DNA of 64,000 bases from Salinisphaera hydrothermalis C41B8 (GCF_000732535.1 NZ_APNK01000001.1:1-64000), one strand, 5' to 3'; shown: positions 10,763 to 20,934, counted from the first letter of the stretch. A program made the numbers and translations. The notes: generated by a model not told the origin, from the letters alone.

Positions 10763-11508
10763 ACACGAACTGCTTCCGGGCGGCCGCCCTGGTGGTCGGC
10801 CTTAGCGTGGCCGCAAGCGGCGCCGCCCTGGCTTCGCCCACGAGCCCCTTCAAGGCCGTGTACACGGTGCGCAAATCCGGCCTGCCACTGGGCGACGCCC
10901 ATTTCAGCCTCGAGCCCGGCAAGCACGACGGCTGTTATGTCTATGCCGGACACGCCAAGCCCAACGCGCTGGTCCACATGTTTCTCGGCAACATCGACGA
11001 CGAAACCCGTTTCTGTATCGTCGATGGCGCGGTCCGGCCCATGTATTTCCGTCACCATATCGACGGCAAGCCCGGGCATAGCTATACGCTGAAGTTCGAC
11101 TGGTCGGCCATGACCGTTCGCTACCACAGCGAAAACGGCGACACCAAGACCTACACGCTCAAGCCCGGCACCCAGGATCCGATGTCGCTACAGATCGCGG
11201 CCCGGCGCTGGCTGGCCGACGCGAACTCCGGCACCGGAGCCCAGCTGCCCACGGAACACGCCTTCACCCTGGCCGACGACGACGGCCTGCAAACCTACCG
11301 GGTCAACGTGACCGACGCCGGCAACCTGAAAACACCGGGCGGCACGTTCGACACGGTCAGGCTGGCACGCACCGGCCAGCATCACCACGCGCTCACCTTC
11401 TGGCTGGCGCGCAACGCCGACTGGATTCCGGTGCAAGTGCGTCGCCTCGAGGACGGCGACACGCAATACGAGCTGACGGTCCAGTCGCTGTCGCGTAGCG
11501 ACGGCTAG
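10759..11508 (+). CDS. DUF3108 family exported protein
   Basis: A 249-residue protein with a signal peptide (MNTNCFRAAALVVGLSVAASGAALA). The mature part starts with SPFKAVYTVRKSGLPLGDAHFSLE, typical of DUF3108, a periplasmic beta-rich domain of unknown function that usually follows purN in gammaproteobacteria. The motif LKPGTQDPMSLQI and the C-terminal region FWLARNADWIPVQVRRLEDGD also fit. It overlaps purN by four bases, so it is probably part of the purMN operon, though no purine role is known. It may bind lipid or glycan; the sequence does not show which. Confidence 0.85.
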   Translation: MNTNCFRAAALVVGLSVAASGAALASPTSPFKAVYTVRKSGLPLGDAHFSLEPGKHDGCYVYAGHAKPNALVHMFLGNIDDETRFCIVDGAVRPMYFRHHIDGKPGHSYTLKFDWSAMTVRYHSENGDTKTYTLKPGTQDPMSLQIAARRWLADANSGTGAQLPTEHAFTLADDDGLQTYRVNVTDAGNLKTPGGTFDTVRLARTGQHHHALTFWLARNADWIPVQVRRLEDGDTQYELTVQSLSRSDG

Positions 11509-11517
11509 ACTGATGGG

Positions 11518-12084
11518 CTAGGCGCGCGGCAGCGTCACGCCGCGCTGGCCCTGGTACTTGCCGCCACGATCCGCATAGGACGTCTCGCAAATCTCGTCGG
11601 ATTCCAGAAACAGCATCTGCGCCACGCCCTCGTTGGCGTAGATCTTGGCCGGCAGCGGTGTGGTATTGGAGAACTCAAGCGTCACGTGGCCTTCCCATTC
11701 CGGCTCGAGCGGCGTGACGTTCACAATGATGCCGCAGCGGGCATAGGTCGACTTGCCCAGACAAATCGTCAGCACGCTGCGCGGAATGCGGAAGTATTCC
11801 ACCGTCGAGGCCAGCGCGAACGAGTTCGGCGGGATGATGCAGGTGTCACCCTCGAAATCCACGAACCCCTTCGGATCGAAGCCTTTCGGGTCGACCACCG
11901 CGGTATTGATATTGGTGAAGATCTTGAAATGTGGCGAGCAGCGTACGTCATAGCCATAGCTCGACACGCCATAAGACACGATCTTCTCGCCATCGCGTTC
12001 CTTGACCTGGCCGGGCTCGAAGGGCTCGATCATACCTTCGCTCTCGGCCATGCGGCGGATCCATTTGTCGGACTTGATGCTCAT
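11518..12084 (-). CDS. dcd: dCTP deaminase
   Basis: A 188-residue protein from ATG 12084, giving the conserved start [13 protein letters not shown]. It has the trimeric dUTPase-like fold motifs: [32 protein letters not shown], the nucleotide-binding segment [24 protein letters not shown] and VAQMLFLE. It deaminates dCTP to dUTP, the main bacterial route to dUMP for dTMP synthesis. The frame continues upstream to 12528, but that extension is not related to the family. It converges on the DUF3108 gene with a nine-base gap. Confidence 0.95.
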   Translation of the reverse strand: MSIKSDKWIRRMAESEGMIEPFEPGQVKERDGEKIVSYGVSSYGYDVRCSPHFKIFTNINTAVVDPKGFDPKGFVDFEGDTCIIPPNSFALASTVEYFRIPRSVLTICLGKSTYARCGIIVNVTPLEPEWEGHVTLEFSNTTPLPAKIYANEGVAQMLFLESDEICETSYADRGGKYQGQRGVTLPRA

Positions 12085-12307
12085 TGACGGTGCTCGGACG
12101 GCGCCAGGCGGCGCATGGGTGAACGCGATGCCCGGCCGCTGGCCCGACCTCGACAGCCGACATCGCTGGCCAGGGCGATCGCAAGCCCCGTAGTTTAGCC
12201 AGCCGCATACGGCGTCGACAACGAAACGAGAGGGCATCCCGGGCCGGACGGTGCACCGCCCGGCCCGGGATGAGATCGGCCCGCGTACCCTGCGGGCCAG
12301 CACATCA

Positions 12308-14617
12308 CTACGGCTGATAGCAGCCCAGCGGAATCGTCGGGTTCGAAACGCCGGCCGCGGCCGCGCCCAGGAAGCCGGCGGTCTCACACTGCATTTCGGC
12401 AGTCGTGGCCGCGCCTTCCTGCGGATCGACGCTGCCGTTGGCCGTGCCGGCCGTCGGATCGAGGATGGTGCTGTGTGCGCCGCTTGCGAAACGCACCACG
12501 CTGTCGGCCGGCTGGCTGCCCGATGCATAGGGCACGCTCACCGAAACCGACGCCAACCCCATCGCCGAGACCAACGGATTGGTGCCGGACAACGGGCCGC
12601 CCACGCAGACCGTATCCAGCGTCGGCGTGTAGTGGCTCGTCGGCGGGCAGGCGCCGCTGGTCGCCGGGGTGAAGTCCGGCCCGACGTTGGCGACCACGGC
12701 ATTCGGCACGACCAGATCCGGCGGGTTCGTGCCGCCGTTGCCGCCGCCCACGACTTCGATCATATGCAACGGATGACGCGCCGCGGCGGTCTTGGCGTAG
12801 TTGATCGGATCACCGCCATCGACGATGGTTTGCGCCAGACGCAGGAAGCTCTGATAGGTCTCGCTGCCCTCGCCGACACCGGCGGCCTTCAAGCCGGCCG
12901 CGATCTGCGGGCCAAACGCGGCCGATCCATCAAGCAGCCGGATCACACCGCCACCCGGATTGGCGAGCGTCGCCGCACCGAAGACACTCGGCGAGGTCAC
13001 GCCCATCAGCGTCGAGCCCACGATCGCGCCCAGCGAATGGCCCAGGAACTCGCTCGGCTTGCCGTTGAGCGGAATCGCGTTGCCGCCAGCGACCGTGATC
13101 GATCCCTGCATGACGGTGGCATTGAGGTCGATCAGATCGGCCACCGCCTCGCGCAGGTTGTCGCGCGAAGTGATCGGGCTCTTCAGGTTGATGAAATTCG
13201 CGCCCGAGGAATCGACCACGCCGTCGCCGTTGGCGTCGAGATCGAAGGTGCGTTCGTGACCGCTGATTGCCAGCGTGTTGCCCGGCGGAAGACCATGCAA
13301 CGGCAGATCGATCGCCACGGTCACGAAACCGGCCGCGGCCAGTGCGGGCGCCACCGCAAACATATTGGTGCGATTACCGGTGATGCCGTGCTGGAAAATC
13401 ACGACCGGCCAGCCGCCGGCGGGCGGCGTACCGCCGCTCGGGCTGTTGGCGTTGGGCACGGCCACCAGTACCGGCACCGACTGCACCGAGCGCACTTTCG
13501 GATACGGGAAACAACCCGTCGTCGAGTCGCTGGCCGTCAGCACGCTACAGGGAATGGCCGCACCGGACGGGGTGCGCAGGGTGGCGTGGCCCGGGGCCAC
13601 CGTACCGTTGGAGGCCCAGTAGGTAGTCAACGGTGCCGGCGTGGCCGTGCCGTCGTTCTGCGCGGCCGCGAGGTAATACGACAGATCCACCGTGCCCTGA
13701 TACAGATTCGCCGTGTTGGGCAGGTTGGCATTCACGTCGCCGGTCGACAACTGGCCGCCCTGGCCGTCCGGCAACGGCTGGACGCGGATACCGCCGTCGC
13801 TGGTGTCGTCGGGGTTCGGCGTCGGATGCGCCGCGATGTAGCGCAACGACGCGCCGATGCTTTGGGTGGTGAACTGCCAGGCCACGAGCACGTTCGCGCT
13901 GCTGGCGCCCGACACGCTATCCAGAATCGGCCGGATCTGGCGGGTGCGGATCGATTCGAGCGTGGCTTGCTGGGCCGCGCTGTAATCACTTGCCGGATTG
14001 GCGTCGGAGCCGACCGCGCTGGATGAATCCGCGACCGCGAACTGGGCACTCGGGGCCACGCTGCCGCCGTCGACGGTCTTGAGCTTGTCGGTGATCACGA
14101 CGTAATACGTCGTACCTGAATCCAGCGGCTTGAGCGGCCGGATGAGTAGTCGCGTGTGATCGACCACGTCGGGCGATTTCACCACGTCGAAATCGGTGCC
14201 CGCGACGAGCTCGGCCCCGGTCTCGGCATCGATAACGCGCACGCCGCCGTTATTGGCGGTGGCCACGTCGATATCCGCGCCGGAGAAATCGGCATAGAGA
14301 TTATCGGTGGTCGAAAAACCATCCAGCTTGTTGGCGCCCGCGATCACCGGATTGGCGCCGGTGGGATCGGGAATATTGAGCGTCCCGTCGGCGCTGATAC
14401 CGGCCAGCGGACCGCTGGTATTGCTGGTATCGACGAACAGCAGGTTGTTCGGGAACGGGATCACGGCATCCTGAGACGCCGGTGAATACAGACTGGTGGC
14501 TTCGGGCGCCGGCGTGCTCGCCTGCCCCCCATTGTTGTTGTCGTTATTGTTACCGCCGCACGCAGCCAGCGATAGGGTCATCGCGATCGCGACGCCCACG
14601 GTGTGGATCCGCTTCAT
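12308..14617 (-). CDS. Large surface lipoprotein with alpha/beta-hydrolase domain (VolA / Pla-1/cef lipase type)
   Basis: A 769-residue protein from ATG 14617, chosen because a strong GGGAGGGGG site lies just upstream. A lipobox is visible (LSLAACGG) with Cys as first mature residue, then a short Asn/Gly-rich linker. Residues about 45-330 hold beta-rich regions typical of the virulence-factor lipase N-terminal domain ([21 protein letters not shown]). The alpha/beta-hydrolase part has [23 protein letters not shown] as oxyanion region and [10 protein letters not shown] as the nucleophile elbow; a late His is in [11 protein letters not shown]. The family includes Vibrio VolA, a surface lysophospholipase, and related bacterial lipases. 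Probable role: scavenging fatty acids from extracellular phospholipid. The actual substrate is inferred. Confidence 0.82.
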   Translation of the reverse strand: MKRIHTVGVAIAMTLSLAACGGNNNDNNNGGQASTPAPEATSLYSPASQDAVIPFPNNLLFVDTSNTSGPLAGISADGTLNIPDPTGANPVIAGANKLDGFSTTDNLYADFSGADIDVATANNGGVRVIDAETGAELVAGTDFDVVKSPDVVDHTRLLIRPLKPLDSGTTYYVVITDKLKTVDGGSVAPSAQFAVADSSSAVGSDANPASDYSAAQQATLESIRTRQIRPILDSVSGASSANVLVAWQFTTQSIGASLRYIAAHPTPNPDDTSDGGIRVQPLPDGQGGQLSTGDVNANLPNTANLYQGTVDLSYYLAAAQNDGTATPAPLTTYWASNGTVAPGHATLRTPSGAAIPCSVLTASDSTTGCFPYPKVRSVQSVPVLVAVPNANSPSGGTPPAGGWPVVIFQHGITGNRTNMFAVAPALAAAGFVTVAIDLPLHGLPPGNTLAISGHERTFDLDANGDGVVDSSGANFINLKSPITSRDNLREAVADLIDLNATVMQGSITVAGGNAIPLNGKPSEFLGHSLGAIVGSTLMGVTSPSVFGAATLANPGGGVIRLLDGSAAFGPQIAAGLKAAGVGEGSETYQSFLRLAQTIVDGGDPINYAKTAAARHPLHMIEVVGGGNGGTNPPDLVVPNAVVANVGPDFTPATSGACPPTSHYTPTLDTVCVGGPLSGTNPLVSAMGLASVSVSVPYASGSQPADSVVRFASGAHSTILDPTAGTANGSVDPQEGAATTAEMQCETAGFLGAAAAGVSNPTIPLGCYQP

Positions 14618-14824
14618 GGTCCCCCTCCCCAAGATAAAAAGGCGTTATTCGTCGCCGGCGCATGGTCTTGTCTTTTGACGGCCAGCGGCGTCTTCGGGAT
14701 CACAATGCGGTGCCGCCGAAGCGGGCGACACTGGACGATGGTCGCAGCCTGCCGGACCATCCGGCCGTGCCGAAATCGCCCGCGTGGCGTATGGTCTGGG
14801 GCATCACTCTTACCCCGGATATTC

Positions 14825-15832
14825 ATGCAGGTTCAGCAGACTCGTGAATTCGGCACACCCGACGTTTTCGAAGCCGCCGAGGTCGCGCTTCCCGAACCGG
14901 GGCCGGGCCAGATCCGGGTCCGGCAGATCGCTTCGAGCGTGAATCCGGTCGATACCAAGCTCCGTGCTGCCGGCCCGGCGATCGCGCCGGCCCTGCCCGC
15001 CGTGCTTGGGTGCGATGTCGCCGGCGAAGTGGATGCGGTCGGCGACAACGTGCGTCGATTCGTGCCGGGCGACGCGGTCTACGGCTGCGCGGCGGGATTG
15101 GTCGGGCGTGGCGGCGCCTACGGTGAATATGTGGTGGTCGATGCCGAATTGATGGCGGCCAAGCCCGCGAATCTCGGCTGGCGCGAAACGGCCGCCCTGC
15201 CGCTGGTTACCATCACGGCGTGGGAAGCGCTGGTCGACCGGGCGCGCGTCGTGCCGGGCGACCACGTCCTCATCCACGGCGGCACCGGCGGCGTGGGGCA
15301 TATCGCGATCCAGATCGCGAAGGCCCAGGGCGCGCGCGTGGCGACCACGGTTTCCAGCGCAGACAAGGCGGCCATCGCACGGCGCTGCGGTGCCGACGAG
15401 ACCATCCACTATCGCGAGGAGTCGGTCGAGGACTATGTCGAGCGGCTCACCGGCGGCCGGGGCTTCGACGTGGTCTTCGATGCGACGGGCGGTTCGGATC
15501 TCGCCAAATCGTTTGCCGCGGTTCGGGTCAACGGCCAGGTAGTGACCATCGTCTCGCAGTACAGCGCCGATCTGACGCCGATGCATACCAAAAGCCTCAC
15601 CCTGCATGCCGTGTTCATGCTCACGGCGATGCTCCATGGCGTGAACCCGGCCCATCATGCCGAGATTCTCACCAAGGCCGGCGGACTGGTGGCGGCCGGA
15701 CAACTCATGCCATTGCTCGACGAACGCCGTTTCAATCTGGGCGATGTCGGCGCGGCCCATGCGCATCTCGAAGCCGGCGCGGCGCTCGGCAAGATCGTGA
15801 TCGATATCGCGGACGAAGCGCGCAATGCCTGA
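14825..15832 (+). CDS. Zinc-free MDR-family quinone oxidoreductase (QOR-like)
   Basis: A 335-residue medium-chain dehydrogenase/reductase from ATG 14825 (MQVQQTREFGTPDVFEAAEV). The N-terminal GroES-like domain lacks the catalytic zinc Cys and His of alcohol dehydrogenases. The Rossmann part starts with VLIHGGTGGVGHIAIQIAKAQGARV, the AxxGxxG variant typical of NADPH:quinone reductases and alkenal reductases. Reduction of quinones or alpha,beta-unsaturated carbonyls with NADPH is the expected chemistry. It is followed by a strong palindrome and then by hpnI; it is not obviously part of the hopanoid operon. Confidence 0.85.
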   Translation: MQVQQTREFGTPDVFEAAEVALPEPGPGQIRVRQIASSVNPVDTKLRAAGPAIAPALPAVLGCDVAGEVDAVGDNVRRFVPGDAVYGCAAGLVGRGGAYGEYVVVDAELMAAKPANLGWRETAALPLVTITAWEALVDRARVVPGDHVLIHGGTGGVGHIAIQIAKAQGARVATTVSSADKAAIARRCGADETIHYREESVEDYVERLTGGRGFDVVFDATGGSDLAKSFAAVRVNGQVVTIVSQYSADLTPMHTKSLTLHAVFMLTAMLHGVNPAHHAEILTKAGGLVAAGQLMPLLDERRFNLGDVGAAHAHLEAGAALGKIVIDIADEARNA

Positions 15833-15926
15833 TCATTCGGAGCGGTAACAAGGGACTGCGACGGTTTTCGTTGTCGGGCCGTAACACCGGCGAGACGGCC
15901 GCCGGGCTATCGTCGGCGCTGTTATG

Positions 15927-15965
15927 ATTAATTCGGCATGAAGATATTCTTCATGCCGAATTAAT
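15927..15965. terminator. Perfect 18-bp palindrome with 3-base loop (candidate bidirectional terminator or operator)
   Basis: Positions 15927-15944 and 15948-15965 are exact reverse complements (core AATTCGGCATGAAGA) around a TAT loop. It is AT-richer than its surroundings and lies between the oxidoreductase stop and the hpnI start, 31 bases before hpnI. It lacks a long T run, so it may stop transcription weakly or serve as a binding site for a dimeric regulator. Confidence 0.6.
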
Positions 15966-15995
15966 AAGCGGCGCGCGGCTCGGTGTCCGCAATCC

Positions 15996-17186
15996 TTGAA
16001 CTCAGCCTCCCGCACTTTTGACGTGATACACGCTACCGAGGTCATCCACGCTCTGGGCTTTACGGCGGCCAGCCTTGCCGGGCTCTACAGCCTGCTCGCA
16101 TTGTTGGCGGTATGTCTGGCCCCGCGGGGGCGCCCGCCGGCGTCGTCGCGCTCGGGGCAACCTCCGGTGACGGTGCTCAAACCCCTGTGCGGCGACGAGA
16201 TCGACCTCGAGTACTCGCTGCGCTCGTTCGTCGCGCAGGATTACCCGGTCTTTCAAATCGTATTCGGGATACAAGACGAAAACGATCCGGCACTCGCCGT
16301 GGCGCGCCGCATTCGCGATGCGTATCCCGAGCACGATATCGAGATCGTGGTGGATACCCAAGAGTGGGGCTCGAATCGCAAGGTCAGCAACCTGGCGAAC
16401 ATGATGGGCGCGGCCCGATACGACACGCTGGTCCTGGCCGACAGCGATATCCAGGTCCATCCCGATTATCTGCAACGCGTGACCGCGCCGCTGGCCGACC
16501 CTGATATCGGCCTCGTGACCTGTCTATATCGCGGCCGCCCGACCCGTGCACGCTGGTCACGCCTGTCCGCGCTTTTCATCGACGACTGGTTCGCGCCGTC
16601 GGTGCTGATCGCTCGTCTTTTCGGCGTCAACGACTATGCCGCCGGCGCCACGCTCGCCCTGCGTCGTGAAGATCTGACCCAGCTCGGCGGCTTTGCCGCC
16701 CTGGCGAATCATCTGGCCGACGACCATCTGCTCGGGCAACGTATCCGCTCGCTCGGAAAATCGATCGTCCTCTCCGACGTGGTCGTCGAAACCACGGTCG
16801 ACGAACCGAGCCTTGCCAGCGCGCTACGCCACGAAATCCGCTGGATGCGTACGATCCGGTTACTGGCGCCGGCCAGCTATGCGTTTCTTTTCATCAGCTG
16901 CACGCTCCCCACGGCTTTGTGCGGCGCTATACTGACTTCAGCACAACCGTTGTCGCTCATACCCTTAGCCATGACGATCGGAGCGAATCTCGTCTTGCAT
17001 GGTATTCAGAATCGCCGTGCCGGACGCCCCCCGTGGACCGGCCTCTGGCTCTGGCCGCTCCGAGAAGCCCTGACGCTTTACGATTGGGTCAATGGATTGT
17101 TCAACCGCTCGATTCGCTGGCGAGGCCAGGCATACTGGGTCGCAGCGGACGGATCCCTCAAATCACAGTCAATGGACAGGCACTGA
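15996..17186 (+). CDS. hpnI: Hopanoid biosynthesis glycosyltransferase HpnI
   Basis: A 396-residue family-2 glycosyltransferase of the ceramide-glucosyltransferase type. There is an N-terminal membrane segment (residues about 16-42), a GT-A catalytic domain with VTVLKPLCGDEIDLE, the DxD-like LADSDIQVHPDYL and the acceptor-site motif LADDHLLGQ, then C-terminal membrane segments. HpnI adds N-acetylglucosamine to bacteriohopanetetrol, the first step towards glucosaminyl- and cyclitol-ether hopanoids. ATG 15996 places the first membrane helix at the usual distance. The stop overlaps the hpnJ start (ATGA), and hpnK and hpnL follow, so the operon context strongly supports the call. Confidence 0.93.
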   Translation: MNSASRTFDVIHATEVIHALGFTAASLAGLYSLLALLAVCLAPRGRPPASSRSGQPPVTVLKPLCGDEIDLEYSLRSFVAQDYPVFQIVFGIQDENDPALAVARRIRDAYPEHDIEIVVDTQEWGSNRKVSNLANMMGAARYDTLVLADSDIQVHPDYLQRVTAPLADPDIGLVTCLYRGRPTRARWSRLSALFIDDWFAPSVLIARLFGVNDYAAGATLALRREDLTQLGGFAALANHLADDHLLGQRIRSLGKSIVLSDVVVETTVDEPSLASALRHEIRWMRTIRLLAPASYAFLFISCTLPTALCGAILTSAQPLSLIPLAMTIGANLVLHGIQNRRAGRPPWTGLWLWPLREALTLYDWVNGLFNRSIRWRGQAYWVAADGSLKSQSMDRH

Positions 17187-18601
17187 TGAAGACGCTTTTT
17201 CTACACCCGCCCTCCTTCGACGGATTCGATGGCGGCGCCGGCGCGCGCTATCAAGCCAAACGCGAAATCAAGTCGTTCTGGTATCCGACCTGGCTGGCCC
17301 AGCCGGCCGCGATGGTCCCGGGCAGCCGTTTGATCGACGCGCCCGCCGACGGCCTGAGCCTCAAGGATGTCCTGCCGCTGGCCAAGGAATACGAACTGGT
17401 GATCATGCATACCAGCTCGCCGTCGTTCGCCACCGACGTTCAGGTTGCCGAAGCGTTCAAGCGCGAGAACCCCAAGCTGCTGATCGGCATGGTGGGCGCC
17501 AAGGTCGCGGTGGACCCCGACGGCTCGCTGGGCGCGTCCACGGCGATTGATTTCGTCGGCCGTGAGGAATTCGACTACACCTGCAAGGAAGTGGCCGAAG
17601 GTCGCGATCTGGCCAATGTGCTGGGCCTGACCTATCGCGACGCCAACGGCGAGCACGTCCGTAATCCCGATCGGCCGATGATCGAGAACATGGACGAACT
17701 GCCGTTCGTGTCCGAGGTGTACAAGCGCGATCTGACCATCGAGAACTATTTCATCGGGTATCTCGAACACCCGTATGTGTCGTTCTATACCGGCCGCGGC
17801 TGTCGTTCGAAGTGCACGTTCTGCCTCTGGCCGCAGACCGTCGGTGGCCATCGCTACCGGGTCCGCAGCCCCGAGAACGTGGTCGCCGAAGTGGCCTACA
17901 TTCAGCGCGAAATGCCGCACGTCAAGGAAATCTTCTTCGACGACGACACCTTCACCGACTTCAAGCCGCGCGTCGAGGAAATCGCTCGCGGGCTCGGCAA
18001 GCTCGGCGTGACCTGGTCCTGCAACGCCAAGGCCAATGTCCCGTACAAGACCTTGAAGATCATGAAGGACAACGGCCTGCGGCTGCTGCTGGTGGGCTAC
18101 GAGTCGGGCAACAACCAGATCCTGCACAATATCAAGAAGGGTCTGCGCACCGACATCGCCCGCGAGTTCACCAAGAACTGCCGCAAGCTGGGCATCAAGA
18201 TCCACGGCACCTTCATTCTCGGCCTGCCGGGCGAGACCCAGGAAACGATTCGCGAGACGATCGACTTCGCCCGCGAGATCAACCCGCATACCATTCAGGT
18301 CTCGCTGGCCGCGCCCTACCCCGGCACGCGTCTGTACGAACAGGCGATGGAAAACGGCTGGCTTGATGCCACCGGGCCGGAAGCCCTGGTCAACGACGAC
18401 GGCGTACAGATCGCCCCGATCAGCTATCCGCATCTGGGCAAGGACGAGATCTTCGAGTCGGTGGAAACGTTCTACAAGCGCTTCTACTTCCGCCCGGGCA
18501 AGATCGCCGAACTCACCGCGGAAATGGTCCGCCATCCGAGCATGATCGGGCGCCGTCTGCGCGAGGGCCGTGAATTCGCACAGTTCCTGAGCCATCGGTG
18601 A
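17186..18601 (+). CDS. hpnJ: Hopanoid biosynthesis radical SAM protein HpnJ
   Basis: A 471-residue B12-type radical SAM protein from ATG 17186. Its N-terminal domain (residues 1-180) resembles cobalamin-binding Rossmann folds. The radical SAM cluster motif is GRGCRSKCTFCLWP, with the three Cys that hold the 4Fe-4S cluster, followed by FFDDDTFTDF and LLLVGYESGNNQIL. HpnJ performs the ring contraction that turns glucosaminyl-bacteriohopanetetrol into the cyclitol ether. A start upstream at 16919 is only an open frame inside hpnI. The ATGA overlap with hpnI and the adjacent hpnK are as in other hopanoid producers. Confidence 0.94.
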   Translation: MKTLFLHPPSFDGFDGGAGARYQAKREIKSFWYPTWLAQPAAMVPGSRLIDAPADGLSLKDVLPLAKEYELVIMHTSSPSFATDVQVAEAFKRENPKLLIGMVGAKVAVDPDGSLGASTAIDFVGREEFDYTCKEVAEGRDLANVLGLTYRDANGEHVRNPDRPMIENMDELPFVSEVYKRDLTIENYFIGYLEHPYVSFYTGRGCRSKCTFCLWPQTVGGHRYRVRSPENVVAEVAYIQREMPHVKEIFFDDDTFTDFKPRVEEIARGLGKLGVTWSCNAKANVPYKTLKIMKDNGLRLLLVGYESGNNQILHNIKKGLRTDIAREFTKNCRKLGIKIHGTFILGLPGETQETIRETIDFAREINPHTIQVSLAAPYPGTRLYEQAMENGWLDATGPEALVNDDGVQIAPISYPHLGKDEIFESVETFYKRFYFRPGKIAELTAEMVRHPSMIGRRLREGREFAQFLSHR

Positions 18602-18647
18602 CACAGGCCCCGGATAGCGGCACGAAGCGGGGCGGAGCTCGGTCTTG

Positions 18648-19547
18648 ATGAGCGACGCCCCCGCGTGCGTGATCGTCACGGCCGACGACTTCGGGCTCGA
18701 CCCGGCGGTCAACGAGGCGGTCGCCCAGGCCCACGACCGAGGCATTCTGAGCGCGGCAAGCCTCATGGTGGGCGCTGGTGCCGCGGCCGAGGCCGCGGAT
18801 ATCGCGCGTGCACGCCCGACGCTGGGCGTCGGTCTGCATCTGGTGCTGACCGACGGCCAGGCCGTGCTGCCGCGTTCCGATATCCCGGATCTGGTGGATG
18901 CCACGGGCCGTTTCCGTGAAGGAATGGCCAGCGCGGGCGCTCGGTTTTTCTTTCGTCCGCGAGTCCGGCGCCAGTTGGCCGCCGAAATCCGGGCACAATA
19001 CGAGGCCTTCGTCGCAACCGGCCTGCCGCTCGACCATGTGAATGCCCACAAGCATTTCCATGTGCACCCGACGATTCTGTCGCTGGCGCTGAAGATCGGC
19101 CGTGATTACGGCCTGCGCGCCATGCGCTGGCCGTCCGAGCCGCGCGGCGATGCCAGCCAGGCGGCGTCGGGAGACAGGCGCGCTCTATTCGAGGCCGCAC
19201 TCATGACCCCCTGGTTACGCGGAATGCGCCGTCGGATCAGGGCTGCAGGCGTGGTGTCGAACGATCGCCTGCTCGGCCTGCGTGCGACCGGCCACATGAC
19301 CGAATCGCGGGTACTCGCGGCCATCGAGGCGGCCCGTACCGGGCCCGTCGCCGAAATCTACGGCCATCCGGCCTGCCGCAACCATCTGAACGCCGCCATG
19401 GCCGACTACGATCACACCGGCGAATACGACGCGCTGGTCAGCCCGCGCGTGATCGAGGCGTTGCAAAAAGCCGGCCTCCAACCGATCCGGTTCGCCGATC
19501 TGGCCGATCGCGCCACCGCGAACGACGCCGCCCGCAACACGCTCTGA
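18648..19547 (+). CDS. hpnK: Hopanoid biosynthesis deacetylase HpnK (YdjC-like)
   Basis: A 299-residue YdjC/ChbG-type deacetylase. Metal-site motifs are VTADDFGLDPAVNEAV (Asp-Asp), LGVGLHLVLTDG and HVNAHKHFHVHPTI. It removes the acetyl group from GlcNAc-bacteriohopanetetrol made by HpnI, giving glucosaminyl-BHT, the substrate for HpnJ. ATG 18648 is preferred; a TTG codon directly before it is also open. It lies 46 bases after hpnJ and 178 bases before hpnL. Confidence 0.92.
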   Translation: MSDAPACVIVTADDFGLDPAVNEAVAQAHDRGILSAASLMVGAGAAAEAADIARARPTLGVGLHLVLTDGQAVLPRSDIPDLVDATGRFREGMASAGARFFFRPRVRRQLAAEIRAQYEAFVATGLPLDHVNAHKHFHVHPTILSLALKIGRDYGLRAMRWPSEPRGDASQAASGDRRALFEAALMTPWLRGMRRRIRAAGVVSNDRLLGLRATGHMTESRVLAAIEAARTGPVAEIYGHPACRNHLNAAMADYDHTGEYDALVSPRVIEALQKAGLQPIRFADLADRATANDAARNTL

Positions 19548-19725
19548 GGCCACTGCGACACCGTATTCCGGCGTGCGGGGCGGAATAGCCGTTGACGCCA
19601 CCGTCTGGGCCGTTAGTCTCTCGCCATTCCGCGCCGAAATATTCCCGGCTCTGCCCTAGCCCTGAGACGCGCCTGATGGTCACCACTGCCGCCCACTTCA
19701 ACCTTTCAACTGTGCCGAGGTCCGC

Positions 19726-20736
19726 TTGAGCCGTCTTGCTTATGCCGTGGCCCTGGTCGGTGGGCTGTTCCTCATTGCGCTCATCGCCCATACCGGCTAT
19801 CGCGCGGTCCTGGGCGCGCTCGCCGCGGGCGGCTGGAGTCTGCTCTGGCTCGTGCCGTACCACCTCGTGCCGATCGGGCTCGATGCGGTGGGCTGGCGCG
19901 TGCTCATCGCCCGCCGCGACGACGACGGTCGCGCCGGCCTCGGCGCGCTGACGTGGATCGCCCTGGTACGCGAGGGCGTCAGCCGGCTCCTGCCCGTGGC
20001 CAGCGTCGGCGGCGAAATCGCGGGTATCCGTTTGCTGATCCTGCGCGGCGTGGACGGCGCGGCTGCCACGGCGAGCGTCGTAATCGAGGTTCTGGTTTCG
20101 TTGCTCAGCCAGTATCTGTTCACCGCGGTCGGCGTGGCGCTGCTGATTATTCTCACCCAGTCGAGTGAAACCACCACCGAAGTGCTCATCGGCATCGCCC
20201 TAACCTGCCCGGCGCCGATCATCGTGCTGCTGTTGCTCGACAACGCCCGTATTTTCCAGCGGCTGGAGCGTTTCGCCGAGCGCACGCTGGGCGGCCGCAA
20301 CCGTCTCACCCAGCTGCTCAGCGGCGGCGCCACGCTCGATCAGGAGATCGAGGCGCTGATTGCGCGCCGGTGGCGGCTGGTGCGCGCCACGTTATGGCAA
20401 TTCGCCGGCATGGTCAGCGGCAGCTTCGAGGTCTGGCTCGCGCTGCATCTGCTCGGCCACCCGGTGAGCGTGGAGACGGCCGTCATTCTGGAATCGGTCA
20501 CGCTCACCATCCGTAACCTGGCTTTTTTGGTGCCCGGCGGCCTGGGCGTGCAGGAAGCGGGGCTGATGGTATTCGGGCAAATGCTCGGGCTGTCGAACGA
20601 CGCCGCTCTGGCCCTGTCCCTGATCAAACGCGGACGCGAAATCGTGATGGGCATCCCGATTCTGTTGTCATGGCAAATCTATGAAGCACGCCAGATGCGG
20701 GGCGGGAGCAAAGATAAACGCGCGCACGGCAACTAG
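19726..20736 (+). CDS. hpnL: HpnL family membrane protein (lysylphosphatidylglycerol synthase TM-region type)
   Basis: A 336-residue polytopic protein, with about seven to eight hydrophobic segments, starting at TTG 19726 with GAGG seven bases upstream. Motifs such as SRLLPVASVGGEIAGIRLL and LTIRNLAFLVPGGLGVQEAGLM are typical of the HpnL group, which is related to the membrane part of MprF. It is found with hpn genes and is presumed to move or present modified hopanoids across the inner membrane; direct biochemical evidence is limited. It is the last gene of this cluster; squalene-hopene cyclase genes are not in view. Confidence 0.87.
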   Translation: MSRLAYAVALVGGLFLIALIAHTGYRAVLGALAAGGWSLLWLVPYHLVPIGLDAVGWRVLIARRDDDGRAGLGALTWIALVREGVSRLLPVASVGGEIAGIRLLILRGVDGAAATASVVIEVLVSLLSQYLFTAVGVALLIILTQSSETTTEVLIGIALTCPAPIIVLLLLDNARIFQRLERFAERTLGGRNRLTQLLSGGATLDQEIEALIARRWRLVRATLWQFAGMVSGSFEVWLALHLLGHPVSVETAVILESVTLTIRNLAFLVPGGLGVQEAGLMVFGQMLGLSNDAALALSLIKRGREIVMGIPILLSWQIYEARQMRGGSKDKRAHGN

Positions 20737-20863
20737 GTGTGGCATCTCGATTAGATTGTTCATCGGGGCCGCGATGATAACGATCGGGGACGGCCGTATC
20801 CCGCGGCCGGGCCGCAATACAATACATGGCCGTGTTCACCACAATCCAGCACTGCGCGCCGAC

Positions 20864-20895
20864 AAGAAAAGCCGCGGGCATCGCACCCGCGGCTT
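20864..20895 (-). terminator. Rho-independent terminator of the PEP-CTERM gene
   Basis: AAGCCGCGGG (20869-20878) pairs with CCCGCGGCTT (20886-20895) around a seven-base loop. Read on the minus strand the stem is followed by TTCTT, so it ends transcription from the PEP-CTERM gene; it could also act on readthrough from hpnL. Confidence 0.85.
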
Positions 20896-20934
20896 GGGTC
20901 TTGACCGCTCCGCCGGGCGGCGCGGTCGGTCACT

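Noticed and set aside
12251-14026. Open frame of 591 codons antisense to the lipase lipoprotein
   Set aside because: Arg/His-rich product typical of antisense translation; the opposite strand has signal, lipobox and hydrolase motifs.
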